NCBI RefSeq assembly: GCF_026427775.1
Contig: NZ_CP044532.1
Span: 4,340,001-4,404,000 of the forward strand
Source of the DNA: Arthrobacter sp. CDRTa11
GTDB lineage: Bacteria; Actinomycetota; Actinomycetes; Actinomycetales; Micrococcaceae
Reading direction: 5' to 3'
Length of the DNA: 64,000 nt
Shown here: piece by piece, positions 34,637 through 43,604 of the stretch
How the letters are laid out: each line of letters begins with the position of its first letter
Position numbering within the stretch: the stretch's first letter is position 1
Program-made: the position numbers and the translations under genes
Notes under the pieces: model-generated
Databases searched by the model: none
Seen by the model: only the letters and a program-made list of their open reading frames with translations
What the model was told of the DNA's origin: nothing

Positions 34637-35770
34637 ATGGACGGAAAACTCGCCATCATCGGCCTGGGCAGCATCGGCTCCATGGCCCTCTGGCAAGCCA
34701 GCCGTCTGTCCGAAAACGTGGCCGGCTTCGAGGCCCACACCCCCGCCCACGGCCGCAGCGCCGTGGGCGGGGACACCCGGCTCTTCCGCATGATCTACCG
34801 CGGCAACCCCAACCTCTACCCCATCCTGGAACGCTCCCGCCAGCTCTGGGCCGAACTCGAAGCCGAAACCGGCCAAAACATCCTCACCCACACCGGCGGA
34901 CTCTCCATCGGCACCAAAAACGGCCCCTACCTGTCAGCCCTCCTGGAAACCACCCAACAAACCGGGGCCGAGCACGAAATCCTCAGCCGCGAACAAATGG
35001 CCCAACGCTACCCCCAGCACAACCTCCGCCCGGACGACATCGCCGTCTACGACCCCCACGCCGGTGCCCTGCGCACCGACCGCGCCGTCACGGCCGCCAT
35101 CACCGCAGCCCAAACCAACGGCGCAACCATCCACACCAACACCCCCATCGACGCCATCACCGAAACCACCGACGGCGTCCACATCACCTCCGGCGAGAAG
35201 TCCTGGACCTACGAAAACGTCATCATCTCCTCCGGCGGCTGGTCCCAGCGGCTGATGCCGGAGTCCCTGCGGGCGCACACCCAGCCGAACAGGGTCTTCC
35301 TGACCTGGTTCGTCGCCAAAGATCCGGCACAGTTTTCGCCGGAGCGGTTCCCCGTCTTCATCCGGATCTCCGGAGACCACTCCATGTATGGCGCACCGGC
35401 CGTCGACGGCGCCACGGTCAAGGCAACCTTGGACTTCCGCCCGACCCCGACCGAGAACCCCGACGCAGTTCCCCGGGAACTTACTCTGGCAGAGGTCGCC
35501 GAGACAACCGAGACGGTGAGCGAGTTCTTCCCGGGCCTGTACCCCAACATCGTGCGGTCGGACGCGTTTCCTGACCTCTTTACCACCGACCGCAGCCCAT
35601 TGGTCGGGCGGTTCAGCGAAGGAAGCAGGATCTACTGCGCCACGGGATTCTCCGGCGGCGGCTTCAAAAATGCCACCGGCTACGGCCAGATCGCCGCATA
35701 CGAAGCCCTCGGTAAACGCACCTTTGACGGCCTGGACTTCGTCCGGCCCCAACGATTCAAAACCGGCTAA
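34637..35770 (+). CDS. Flavoprotein amine oxidase, monomeric sarcosine oxidase / N-methyltryptophan oxidase-like
   Basis: The 377-residue protein begins with an FAD-binding Rossmann motif (AIIGLGSIGSMALW) and continues with the MSOX pattern (GDTRLFRMIYRGNP). The late FSGGGFKNATGYGQ segment keeps the Lys that binds the substrate carboxylate in MSOX, though the preceding His of GHGFK is Gly here. Where MSOX and SolA have the Cys that links FAD covalently (in CMYTxTxD), this protein reads DAFPDLFTTD and shows no Cys, so the flavin is probably non-covalent. It should oxidise a secondary or primary amine to an imine/aldehyde. It follows the ATPase by three bases. Confidence 0.82.
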   Translation: MDGKLAIIGLGSIGSMALWQASRLSENVAGFEAHTPAHGRSAVGGDTRLFRMIYRGNPNLYPILERSRQLWAELEAETGQNILTHTGGLSIGTKNGPYLSALLETTQQTGAEHEILSREQMAQRYPQHNLRPDDIAVYDPHAGALRTDRAVTAAITAAQTNGATIHTNTPIDAITETTDGVHITSGEKSWTYENVIISSGGWSQRLMPESLRAHTQPNRVFLTWFVAKDPAQFSPERFPVFIRISGDHSMYGAPAVDGATVKATLDFRPTPTENPDAVPRELTLAEVAETTETVSEFFPGLYPNIVRSDAFPDLFTTDRSPLVGRFSEGSRIYCATGFSGGGFKNATGYGQIAAYEALGKRTFDGLDFVRPQRFKTG

Positions 35771-35808
35771 CCCGGCGAACCTTTTCCCCACGACACTGAA
35801 AGCGTGAC

Positions 35809-37263
35809 ATGAGTCTTTCCTTTGATCCCACCACTCTTCATACTGACTTGTTCATCGACGGTGCCTGGCGGAAGGCCTCCAACGGCGCCACATTCGCCGT
35901 GGAAAACCCGGCAACGAATGAAATCATCGCCCACGTCGCCGACGGCGGACCCGAGGATGCAGCCCTGGCCATCCAGGCCGCCGGCCGGGCCCAGGCAGCC
36001 TGGGGCAAGTCCACCCCGCGGGAACGGGCAGACATCCTGCGCCGGGCCTTCGAGCTGGTCATCGCCAACACCGACCGGCTCGCCGCGATCATGACCGCCG
36101 AAATGGGCAAACCCCTCGCCGAAGCCAAGGGCGAGGTAGCCTACGGCGCCGAGATGCTGCGCTGGTTCTCCGAAGAAGCCGTCCGCATCGGCGGGGACCA
36201 GACCACCTCGGTGGACGGCAACACCCGGATCATGATCACCAAGGAACCCGTCGGCCCTTCCGTGCTGGTCACGCCGTGGAACTTCCCGCTGGCCATGGGC
36301 GCCCGCAAGATCGCCCCCGCCGTCGCCGCCGGCTGCACCATGGTCTTCAAACCCGCGGAACTGACCCCGCTGACCTCCCTGGCCCTGGTGGACATCTTCC
36401 AGCAGGCAGGCCTGCCCGACGGGGTCCTGAACGTCGTCACCACCGCCAGCGCCGCCCCCGTGGTGGAGAACTGGACCAGCAGCGGCATCGCCCGCAAGAT
36501 CAGCTTCACCGGCTCCACCGGCGTCGGCAAAATCCTGCTGCGCCAGGCATCCGAGAACGTCATGCGCTCCTCGATGGAACTGGGCGGCAACGCCCCCTTC
36601 ATCGTCCTGGCCGACGCCGACATCGAAAAGGCCGTCGACGGGGCCATGAAAGCCAAAATGCGGAACATGGGCGAAGCCTGCACCGCCGCCAACCGCTTCT
36701 TCGTCCACCGCTCAGTGCTGGCCGAATTCTCCGAAAAGTTCGCCAAGAAAATGTCCGAACTCCAGGTCGGCAACGGCGCCCTGGCCGGAACCGACGTCGG
36801 TCCCCTGATCGAACAAAAGGGCCTGGACAAGGTCGAAAGCCTCGTCGCCGACGCCGTCGCCAAGGGCGCACGCGTCCTGACCGGCGGAAACCGCCCGGAA
36901 GGCCCTGGCTACTTCTACACCCCCACCGTCCTGACCGACGTGACCCTGGACGCGGACCTGATGAACAACGAGATCTTCGGCCCGGTCGCAGCCATCACCC
37001 CCTTCGACAGCGAAGATGAAGTGCTGCATGCAGCCAACGACACCGAATGGGGCCTGGTGGGCTACGTCTTCACCGAAAACATGGCCAAAGCCCTGCGGTT
37101 CTCCCAGGAACTCGAAGTAGGCATGGTGGGCATCAACACCGGCCTGGTCTCCAACCCGATAGCACCCTTCGGCGGCATCAAGCAGTCCGGACTGGGACGC
37201 GAAGGCGGCAAAATCGGCATCGAAGAATTCCTCGAGTACAAATACACCGCAATAGCCATCTAA
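35809..37263 (+). CDS. NAD(P)-dependent aldehyde dehydrogenase (succinate-semialdehyde dehydrogenase-like)
   Basis: The 484-residue protein has the ALDH features in order: VTPWNFPLAMGARKIAPA, the nucleotide loop SFTGSTGVGK, catalytic Glu in MELGGNAPF and catalytic Cys in GEACTAANR (about residue 290). These variants are typical of GabD/aminoaldehyde dehydrogenases. It lies between the amine oxidase and a GntR gene, so it should oxidise the aldehyde made by the oxidase. The exact aldehyde cannot be told. Confidence 0.88.
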   Translation: MSLSFDPTTLHTDLFIDGAWRKASNGATFAVENPATNEIIAHVADGGPEDAALAIQAAGRAQAAWGKSTPRERADILRRAFELVIANTDRLAAIMTAEMGKPLAEAKGEVAYGAEMLRWFSEEAVRIGGDQTTSVDGNTRIMITKEPVGPSVLVTPWNFPLAMGARKIAPAVAAGCTMVFKPAELTPLTSLALVDIFQQAGLPDGVLNVVTTASAAPVVENWTSSGIARKISFTGSTGVGKILLRQASENVMRSSMELGGNAPFIVLADADIEKAVDGAMKAKMRNMGEACTAANRFFVHRSVLAEFSEKFAKKMSELQVGNGALAGTDVGPLIEQKGLDKVESLVADAVAKGARVLTGGNRPEGPGYFYTPTVLTDVTLDADLMNNEIFGPVAAITPFDSEDEVLHAANDTEWGLVGYVFTENMAKALRFSQELEVGMVGINTGLVSNPIAPFGGIKQSGLGREGGKIGIEEFLEYKYTAIAI

Positions 37264-37273
37264 GAATCATTCG

Positions 37274-37987
37274 GTGAAGGAGATGAGAGGATCCGCAGCA
37301 GGCAAAGGCCTGTTCACCTTGGAAGGAAGGTCCACCGCGCAACTGATTGCCGATCAGCTGCGCGAACACATCATCCAAGGCATTTTCCGCCCCGGAGACC
37401 AGATCAACGAATCCATCATCGCCGTCCAACTGAACACCTCCAGGAGCCCCGTCCGGGAAGCGGTGCAACGCCTGTGCCAGGAAGGCATTCTCATCAACCG
37501 GCGCAACCATGGCGTGTTCGTGCTGGAAATTTCTGCCCAGGACAGCAAGGAAATCTACGCTGTGCGTGAGGCCATGGAAACAACCGCCGCAGATACCCTG
37601 CTCAACAGCAGCCCCAAGCACCTCAAGGAGACCTGCCGGGCCCTGAAAACAATCCTCAGGAACATGCAAAAGCGGGTTGACGCAACCAATAGGCAATCCA
37701 TCGCCCAACTGGACATGGAATTCCACACCACAATTGTGGCAGCCGCCGGCAACAGCAGAATGACCCGAATTTACGAAACCTTGGCCGCCGAATCAACAAT
37801 GTGCATTCTTAACCTGGAGATCTCCTACCCGGAAGCACAGACCCTGATCCAGGAACACCAGAACATCCTCAACCTGCTCGAAACCGGCAACAGGGAAGAA
37901 CTCCGGCAAGCCCTCAAAAACCACCTGCAAAAAGCCGTCCATGACCTCGCCAGAAGCGACAGCCAAATCGTAGCCAGCACTCCCTGA
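37274..37987 (+). CDS. GntR-family (FCD) regulator, operon-encoded
   Basis: The 237-residue protein has an N-terminal winged HTH (ADQLREHIIQGIFRPGDQINE, SRSPVREAVQRLCQEGIL) and an all-helical FCD effector domain with metal-binding positions (LDMEFHTTIV, EHQNILN). GTG 37274 is used; ATG 37283 has AAGGAG directly against it, with no spacer, so the start is uncertain. As the last gene of the ABC-oxidase-dehydrogenase operon it is a good candidate to bind the repeat operators at 31773, 43451 and 46304. Confidence 0.83.
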   Translation: MKEMRGSAAGKGLFTLEGRSTAQLIADQLREHIIQGIFRPGDQINESIIAVQLNTSRSPVREAVQRLCQEGILINRRNHGVFVLEISAQDSKEIYAVREAMETTAADTLLNSSPKHLKETCRALKTILRNMQKRVDATNRQSIAQLDMEFHTTIVAAAGNSRMTRIYETLAAESTMCILNLEISYPEAQTLIQEHQNILNLLETGNREELRQALKNHLQKAVHDLARSDSQIVASTP

Positions 37988-38031
37988 ATGGTCTACTGCA
38001 CTACAGTTGACGATCCCTGTACCATGAAGGC

Positions 38032-38706
38032 ATGGTTGAGCAGATAAAGATAGTCCATTCATCTACGGTGCAGCAGGTCGCAGATGGTCTCACAGCCATG
38101 ATCCTTAGCGGGGGTCTCAAGCCAGGGGAACGCCTCAGGGAGAGTCTCCTCGCGGACAACCTGGGGCTTTCCCGGAACACTGTTCGTGAAGCCGTCCGCA
38201 TAGTTCAAGCGGGCGGCCTCATTCGCCACCGCGCCAATCAGGGCGCTATCGTGTGGGACCCCACCGACGCCGAAATCATGGACGTCTACAACGCCCGGTA
38301 CCACCTGGAGACCACTGCTGCGCGGAGCATCTCCGAAAGCACCTCCATGGACGAAGTCCACGCCGCCATGGAGGAGTTCCGGGCCGTTTTGAAGAGCGGC
38401 GATCCGTTCAAGATTGTCGAGAAGGACCTGGCGGTTCACAGCGCGATTGTCGGACTCCTCGGAAGCCAGAAGTTGAGGACCTTCTATCAGCAATTAGTGA
38501 CCGAACTGAGGTACTTCATGTTTGTTCTTTCCATTGAACATCACGAGTACGAGGACCCGGACACACTCGAATCTGAGCACCAAAACATAGTTGATGCGCT
38601 TGACTCGCGTGACCCTGTCCTGGCGGAGAAGGTCGTCTCCGATACGATCATCCAATATCGGGAATCGATCCGGGAAATTATCGCCCAACGGCACCCAGCA
38701 AGCTAA
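38032..38706 (+). CDS. Second GntR-family (FCD) regulator
   Basis: The 224-residue protein has a winged HTH (ADGLTAMILSGGLKPGERLRE, SRNTVREAVRIVQAGGL) and an FCD domain (EKDLAVHSAIVGLLG, SEHQNIVDAL). It begins 44 bases after the first GntR gene but is less similar than a recent duplicate would be. Its upstream sequence TGCACTACAGTTGACGATCC resembles one before the cupin gene (TGCACTACCATTGTCAACAA), so it may control both. It faces the converging dehydrogenase operon. Confidence 0.85.
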   Translation: MVEQIKIVHSSTVQQVADGLTAMILSGGLKPGERLRESLLADNLGLSRNTVREAVRIVQAGGLIRHRANQGAIVWDPTDAEIMDVYNARYHLETTAARSISESTSMDEVHAAMEEFRAVLKSGDPFKIVEKDLAVHSAIVGLLGSQKLRTFYQQLVTELRYFMFVLSIEHHEYEDPDTLESEHQNIVDALDSRDPVLAEKVVSDTIIQYRESIREIIAQRHPAS

Positions 38707-38778
38707 AGGGGCAGCAGGCCATCTTCCACTCGCGGCCCGTCAGCGCGGGATCTATCAAGAAGCCGTAGCCCATACTGC

Positions 38779-39765
38779 TTAGTCGGCGGGGACGAATCCG
38801 AGTTCTTTGTCCACGATGTTTTCGAGTGGTTCGCCGTTGCGGTAGCGTTTGAGGTTTTCCACGAAGAGCTTGCCGAGGTCATCGAGGTAGTTCTCGGTGT
38901 CGCCGCACATGTGCGGGGTGATGATGACGTTTTCGATGCTCCAGAGGGCGTGTCCGGCCGGGAGGGGTTCCGGGTGGACAACGTCCAGGGCTGCTCCGGC
39001 GATGGACCCCGACGTCAGGGCCTCCGTCAGCGCCGCGGTATCCACCAGTTGGCCGCGGCCCACATTGATGAGCCGGGCCGAGGGTTTCATGGCTGTGAGG
39101 ACTTCGGCGCCGACCAGGTTTTGGGTGTCGGCGGTCAGCGGGGCTGCCAGGACCACGTAATCGTAGTCGTGAACTACCGTGGCGAGGTCGCGGGAGGAGT
39201 GGATCCGGTCAAAGGCCGTGTCTCCCGGCCGGGCTGTTCTTCCGGCGCCGTCCACGTCCATGCCGACGGCGCGGAAGAGCCGGGCTATTTCCCGGCCGAT
39301 GGAGCCGGTGCCGACCACCAGGGCGGTTTGGCCCTGGATTTTGCGGGTGGTCCGGTGCTGCCAGCGCTGTTCCTGCTGCAACCGGAAAGAGCCCTGGGAG
39401 TCTTTGGCCATGTCCAGGACAAAGCCGAGCGCGAACTCGGCGATGGCTGTGCTGAGCACGCCGCGGGAGTTGGTGTAGACAACGTTGCTGCGGATCAGTT
39501 CCTCGAACAGGAGCTGGCTGACACCGGCTGCCGTGACGTGGATCCATTTCAGGGTGGACGCGGCGCCCCAGTTCTCCCGCAGTGCCGGCGAGAACGAATG
39601 CCACTGGTAGAGCACGTCGGCTCCGTCCAGCGCCTCCGCGAGGCCCTCTGCCTTGGTCAGCCGGACGTCCGCGAGCTCCTCGACCTCTGCCAGCCGGGGC
39701 GGGAGCGCCTCCCGGTAAAGAGCGGCGACGACGGGCCGCTTGGGTGCTGGGGCGCCGGTCCTCAT
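38779..39765 (-). CDS. D-2-hydroxyacid dehydrogenase
   Basis: ATG 39765 overlaps the stop of the aldehyde dehydrogenase gene by four bases (ATGA), giving 328 residues. The NAD(P) loop is VVGTGSIGREIARLF, and the catalytic residues are Arg in INVGRGQLVD, Glu in VVHPEPLPAG and His in IITPHMCGD. It belongs to the GhrA/CrdH-like branch that reduces glyoxylate or 2-oxoacids. It is the last gene of the HAD-oxidase-ALDH operon. Longer in-frame readings go into the ALDH gene and are not credible. Confidence 0.87.
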   Translation of the reverse strand: MRTGAPAPKRPVVAALYREALPPRLAEVEELADVRLTKAEGLAEALDGADVLYQWHSFSPALRENWGAASTLKWIHVTAAGVSQLLFEELIRSNVVYTNSRGVLSTAIAEFALGFVLDMAKDSQGSFRLQQEQRWQHRTTRKIQGQTALVVGTGSIGREIARLFRAVGMDVDGAGRTARPGDTAFDRIHSSRDLATVVHDYDYVVLAAPLTADTQNLVGAEVLTAMKPSARLINVGRGQLVDTAALTEALTSGSIAGAALDVVHPEPLPAGHALWSIENVIITPHMCGDTENYLDDLGKLFVENLKRYRNGEPLENIVDKELGFVPAD

Positions 39766-41315
39766 GCTGTCCGTTCGGTCAGGCCGCCCAGGACCTGCCA
39801 GCGGGCCTGTGGCTCGCCGAGGTTGATGATGGTGTTTTTGGGTTCGGTCATTTCGCGGACCGCGTGGCTGACGCCTTCGCGGCCGACGCCGGATTTCTTG
39901 AACCCGCCAAAGGGCATGGAGTCGATCCGGACGTCGCTGGTCTCGTTGATGACCACGGCGCCCACGTGCAGTTTCTCCGCGATCGCCAGGGCCAGGTCGA
40001 TGGACTGGGTGAAGACGCCGGCCTGGAGGCCGAACTCGGTGTTGTTGGCCGCGAACACGGCGTCGCGGACCTCGATGAACGGCAGGATGCTGACCACCGG
40101 TCCGAAGACCTCGTCCCGGATCACCCGGGCGTCCGAGGGCACATCGGTCAGGACCGTGGGTTCGTAGTAGGCGCCGCGGCGGGTGCCGCCGGCGTGGATG
40201 GTGGCGCCGGCCGCTGTGGCTTCGTTCACCCATTCCTCCACGCGGCGGGCCTCGGCCTCGGAGATCAGCGGGCCCACGTCGGTGGCCCGGTTAAGTTTCG
40301 GCCCGGTCCGCAGCACCCTCGTGCCCGTGGTGACGAGCCCCAGGACCTGGTCGAACAGGGAGGTGTGGACGTAGACCCGCTGGACCGACAGGCAGTTCTG
40401 CCCGGCCACCCCGAACGCGCCGGCCACGACGGCCTTCGCAGCGGCCTGCGCGTCCGCGTCCGCGCAGATGATCGTGGCGTTGTTCCCGCCGAGTTCGGAG
40501 AGGATTTTCTTCGCCCCGGCCGCCGCGGCGATCCGTTCGGCCGTGGCGGGGCCGCCGGTGAAGGAAATCAGGTCAACACCGGGGTCCGTGACCACGGCCT
40601 CGGACACGCCGGGCCCGGTCACGATCGCCGCGATCCGGCCCGCCGGGACACCGGCTTCCAGCAGCAGCTGGACAAAGGCCAGCCCGGTCAGCGGCGTCCG
40701 GGTGGAGGGCTTGAGCAGCACCCCGTTGCCGCCGATCAGCGCCGGGCCCAGCTTGTGCGCCACCAGGTTCAGCGGGTCATTGAACGGCGTGATCGCCGCA
40801 ACGATCCCCACCGGCTTCCGGCTGTACCAGCCAATCTTGCCCGCACCGGCCATGCTGTCCTCAAACCCCAGGGTCTCCCCCGCCAGCTCCCCGGCAGCCG
40901 CCGCCGACAGCCGCAGGGTCTCACCGCAGCGACGAACCTCACGCTCGGCCTCGGTAATGGTCTTGCTGCTCTCGGACGCGATAATGTTCGCGAACCGCTC
41001 AGCCTGCTCCGCCAAAAGCAGCACCGCCTTTTCCAGGGCCTGCCGGCGGGCACGCAGCGGCCAGTCCTCGCGGTGCAGGTGCCGGTGGATGTGGGCAATC
41101 GCCCGCCGGACATCCGCCGCCGTGGAACTGCACACCTGCCCCAACAGGAAGCCATCTTCAGGATCCCGCACTTCCAACGTCAGATCGGCAGTCTGCCACC
41201 GACCTTCTAAGAAGGCACCGCCAGGGAGGCGCGCCACGTCCGCCCGCGCGTCGGTCGTTCCGGTGGATCCAGTTGTTTCCGGGCGCGCGTCAAGAGCGTT
41301 AATGGATGGAAGCAT
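39762..41315 (-). CDS. Aldehyde dehydrogenase (lactaldehyde/phosphonoacetaldehyde dehydrogenase-like)
   Basis: The 517-residue protein has ITPFNDPLNLVAHKLGPAL, the nucleotide loop FTGGPATAERIA, catalytic Glu in SELGGNNATII and catalytic Cys in GQNCLSVQRV (about residue 309). The FNDPLNLVAHK and GQNCLSVQR forms are seen in dehydrogenases of small polar aldehydes. A 35-residue N-terminal extension precedes the fold. It is translationally linked to the 2-hydroxyacid dehydrogenase and follows the FAD oxidase by 18 bases. The oxidase product is its likely substrate. Confidence 0.85.
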   Translation of the reverse strand: MLPSINALDARPETTGSTGTTDARADVARLPGGAFLEGRWQTADLTLEVRDPEDGFLLGQVCSSTAADVRRAIAHIHRHLHREDWPLRARRQALEKAVLLLAEQAERFANIIASESSKTITEAEREVRRCGETLRLSAAAAGELAGETLGFEDSMAGAGKIGWYSRKPVGIVAAITPFNDPLNLVAHKLGPALIGGNGVLLKPSTRTPLTGLAFVQLLLEAGVPAGRIAAIVTGPGVSEAVVTDPGVDLISFTGGPATAERIAAAAGAKKILSELGGNNATIICADADAQAAAKAVVAGAFGVAGQNCLSVQRVYVHTSLFDQVLGLVTTGTRVLRTGPKLNRATDVGPLISEAEARRVEEWVNEATAAGATIHAGGTRRGAYYEPTVLTDVPSDARVIRDEVFGPVVSILPFIEVRDAVFAANNTEFGLQAGVFTQSIDLALAIAEKLHVGAVVINETSDVRIDSMPFGGFKKSGVGREGVSHAVREMTEPKNTIINLGEPQARWQVLGGLTERTA

Positions 41316-41333
41316 GGGATTTCCTTCGTGGGC

Positions 41334-42611
41334 CTAGCTGAAGCGGTCGATGATCTTGGCGGCCCCGCCGATGAAGGGCAGGAACCACGGCGGGCCGAAG
41401 TGGCCCGGCACGGGCGGATTCTTCAGGTCTTCCCACACGTTGGCGCTCTTGTCGCCAGCCATGTAGTGAGCCATCCGCTTACCCATGTGGGCAGCCATCT
41501 GCACGCCGTGTCCGCTGTAGGCCAAGGAGTAGTAAAGCCCGTCGTGGACACCGGCATGAACCATCTGGTCCATGGAGAGGTCCACCAGGCCGCCCCAGAT
41601 GTAGTCCACCTTGGCGTTGGAGAGGTAAGGGAAGAGCTCGAGCATGGCCTTGCGGAGGATCTCGGCGCTCTTGACGTCCGAGTCCGGGCTGGACAGCGCG
41701 AAACGGGCCCGGCCGCCGAACAGCAGCCTGTTATCGGGTGTAATTCGGAAGTAGTAACAGAGCATCTTGCTGTCCGACGCCATGCGCCTGTTCGGCAGGA
41801 TCCGGTTGACCACGTCTTCGGGCAACGGCTCGGTGCAGATGATGAAGCTGCCCACCGGGATCACCCGACGCTGCAGCCACGGGGTGACGTTGCCGGTGTA
41901 ACCGCTGGTGGCCACCAAGACCTGCTTGGCCCGCGTGATGCCCCGGGTGGTGTGCACGTCGTGCACAGTGCCGGAAACCTTCTTCAGCTCCGTGACACCG
42001 GCTTCCTCGCAGATATCAGCCCCGGCGACGACAGCCGCCCCGCCCAACCCATGCACAAACTTGCCCACATGCAGCCCTGCTCCCAGCGGGTCAAGCATGG
42101 CCCCCTGGTAGAAGTCCGTACCGATTTCGCTGTGGATCTCAGACTTGGGGATAACGGTGACATGGTGGTCGGCCAGGGCGGCCATCTTCTCCTGCGACCT
42201 CAGGAAGCCTTCGTAGTGGGACTTGTGGAAGGCCAGCGAGAGCTTCCCGTCCCGCTTGTAGTCGCACTCAATGCCATTGTCATGCACCAGCTTCTCGATG
42301 CTGTCGATGGCGTCGTTGTATTCACGGAACATCTCCACGGCACGCGTGGCACCGTAGCGCTTCACCGCCGTGCCGAAACCGATGGCCAACCCGGTCGTCG
42401 CCATTCCCCCGTTGCGGCCCGATGCGCCCCACCCCACGGTGTGGCGTTCGAAAACTGCAACGCTGGCGCCCTGCTGGGCAAATTCCAGGGCAGCGGAGAG
42501 TCCGGTGAAGCCGGCGCCGATAATGGCGACGTCGACGTTCTCGGGTACCGGGGTTCGCCGGTAGTCCCCGGACGGTTCTGCAGTGTCCAGCCAATAGGGG
42601 TTGAGTTTCAC
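41334..42611 (-). CDS. FAD-dependent amine oxidase (PuuB/DadA-like)
   Basis: The 425-residue protein has an FAD-binding motif (DVAIIGAGFTGLSAALEFAQQG, about residues 27-48) and the PuuB-type WGASGRNGGM motif. The C-terminal Y(S)LAYSGHGVQMAAHMGKRMAHYMAG matches the gamma-glutamylputrescine oxidase group. It should oxidise an amine to aldehyde plus ammonia with oxygen. A 27-base gap separates it from the HAD gene upstream. It is the second flavin amine oxidase in this regulon, distinct from the sarcosine-oxidase-like one. Confidence 0.85.
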   Translation of the reverse strand: MKLNPYWLDTAEPSGDYRRTPVPENVDVAIIGAGFTGLSAALEFAQQGASVAVFERHTVGWGASGRNGGMATTGLAIGFGTAVKRYGATRAVEMFREYNDAIDSIEKLVHDNGIECDYKRDGKLSLAFHKSHYEGFLRSQEKMAALADHHVTVIPKSEIHSEIGTDFYQGAMLDPLGAGLHVGKFVHGLGGAAVVAGADICEEAGVTELKKVSGTVHDVHTTRGITRAKQVLVATSGYTGNVTPWLQRRVIPVGSFIICTEPLPEDVVNRILPNRRMASDSKMLCYYFRITPDNRLLFGGRARFALSSPDSDVKSAEILRKAMLELFPYLSNAKVDYIWGGLVDLSMDQMVHAGVHDGLYYSLAYSGHGVQMAAHMGKRMAHYMAGDKSANVWEDLKNPPVPGHFGPPWFLPFIGGAAKIIDRFS

Positions 42612-42638
42612 GGGTTGACCTTTCGCCTGGGAGCCGGT

Positions 42639-43310
42639 TTACAGACCGAGGTGCTTGTTGATCTCGTCCAGGGACTTAACGGCGTTGTAGTCGTAGCCAC
42701 CGGTGATGGGGTCGTAGCCACGGTCCAGCACCCAGAGGTTCCGGAAGCCCATGTCATGCATCGGGTGCATGTCGTAGCGAGTGTGCGAGGCGATGTGCAG
42801 GAAGTCCTCGGGCTTGGCGTTCAAGGTATCGAGCATGTACTCGAAGGCCTGGTAGCGCGGCTTGTAAGCCTGGGCCTGCTCAGCTGTCAACACGGCGTGG
42901 AAGTCAGCACCGAGCTTGGGAATGCTGATCTCCAGGAAGCTGTCGTCTGCGTTGGACAGAGCCACCAGCTTGTAGTTGTCGCCCATGAGCTTCAGCGGAG
43001 CCGGCACGTCATCGTGGGCACCAAAGCCGCGTACAGCGTCAGCGAACTCCGCGCCCGCACCAGGGGTGGGCCCAATGCCAAAGAACTTGCATACGCGGTC
43101 GAAGGAATTCTGGAGGATCTCCTCGTAGGGCTTGTAATCGCCAAGGACCTCGTCGAACCGGTACCCGCGGAAAACCTTCTTGAACGCAGGCCACTGCTCT
43201 TCGGGCAGACGGCCGGCGAGCAGCCGGCGGGTAGTGGAATCGGTATCCCAGTTGATCAGTGTGCCGTAGATATCAAAAGAAATGTACTTCGGCCGGTTGG
43301 AGTCTGCCAT
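42639..43310 (-). CDS. HAD-superfamily hydrolase (haloacid dehalogenase type II-like)
   Basis: I use ATG 43310 (223 residues, MADSNRPKYISF); ATGs at 43325 and further upstream are possible since no strong ribosome site is seen. Motif I is FDIYGTLINWD (catalytic Asp), motif II Ser/Asn in VALSNADDS, motif III Lys near YKPRYQAFEY and motif IV in GFRNLWVLDRG. Type II dehalogenase-like HADs replace halide or phosphate. In this operon, with amine oxidase and aldehyde dehydrogenase, removal of phosphate is also possible. The C-terminus is copied in the remnant at 30589. Confidence 0.83.
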   Translation of the reverse strand: MADSNRPKYISFDIYGTLINWDTDSTTRRLLAGRLPEEQWPAFKKVFRGYRFDEVLGDYKPYEEILQNSFDRVCKFFGIGPTPGAGAEFADAVRGFGAHDDVPAPLKLMGDNYKLVALSNADDSFLEISIPKLGADFHAVLTAEQAQAYKPRYQAFEYMLDTLNAKPEDFLHIASHTRYDMHPMHDMGFRNLWVLDRGYDPITGGYDYNAVKSLDEINKHLGL

Positions 43311-43426
43311 GATTCGTCCGTTCATTGAAAGTTTCGAGAGGCCATGGGTGACCTTCTGCGTTTGTAGGTGTCTGAGCTCCACGGGTTCCTCTGGGGACTG
43401 ATGAACTCCGGCAGCTCGATACGTCG

Positions 43427-43475
43427 ACTTTAGAGCCCGTATTATCTTTCTGTCAACAGTTGAACAGTTCAGCTG
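43427..43475 (-). promoter_or_regulatory. Promoter and repeat operator of the HAD-oxidase operon
   Basis: On the minus strand, tandem AACTGTTC and AACTGTTG units run directly into a -35 TTGACA (43451-43456). After 18 bases comes a -10 TAAAGT (43427-43432). The repeat has the same 8-bp period and the same fusion to the -35 box as the ABC operon promoter at 31784-31806. The transcript would have a leader of about 110 bases. Confidence 0.65.
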
Positions 43476-43539
43476 CAGCGCATCTAGAATCCCTGCAAAA
43501 AATGGTCACCCTGGGAGGCGACGCATACCCGCGAACGGC

Positions 43540-43570
43540 GATGGGGTCCGGTTGATCACCGGACCCCATC
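43540..43570 (-). terminator. Terminator after the ParM-like gene
   Basis: A perfect 13-bp stem (GATGGGGTCCGGT, 43540-43552, with its complement at 43558-43570) and a five-base loop lie 35 bases beyond the ParM-like stop. It separates this module from the HAD operon promoter. Confidence 0.75.
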
Positions 43571-43604
43571 ATCAAAGCTTCTTACCATTCACTGCCCGTG
43601 GTAC

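Noticed and set aside
38779..40233. Reading the 2-hydroxyacid dehydrogenase as a 484-residue protein extending into the ALDH gene
   Set aside because: The extra 156 residues are out-of-frame ALDH sequence; ATG 39765 in an ATGA overlap gives the normal family length.
41328..43328. Very long open frame (666 codons) on the plus strand opposite the HAD/FAD-oxidase operon
   Set aside because: It is antisense to two genes with clear family motifs; open antisense frames are expected in DNA with strong third-position G/C bias, and its translation shows no recognisable domain.
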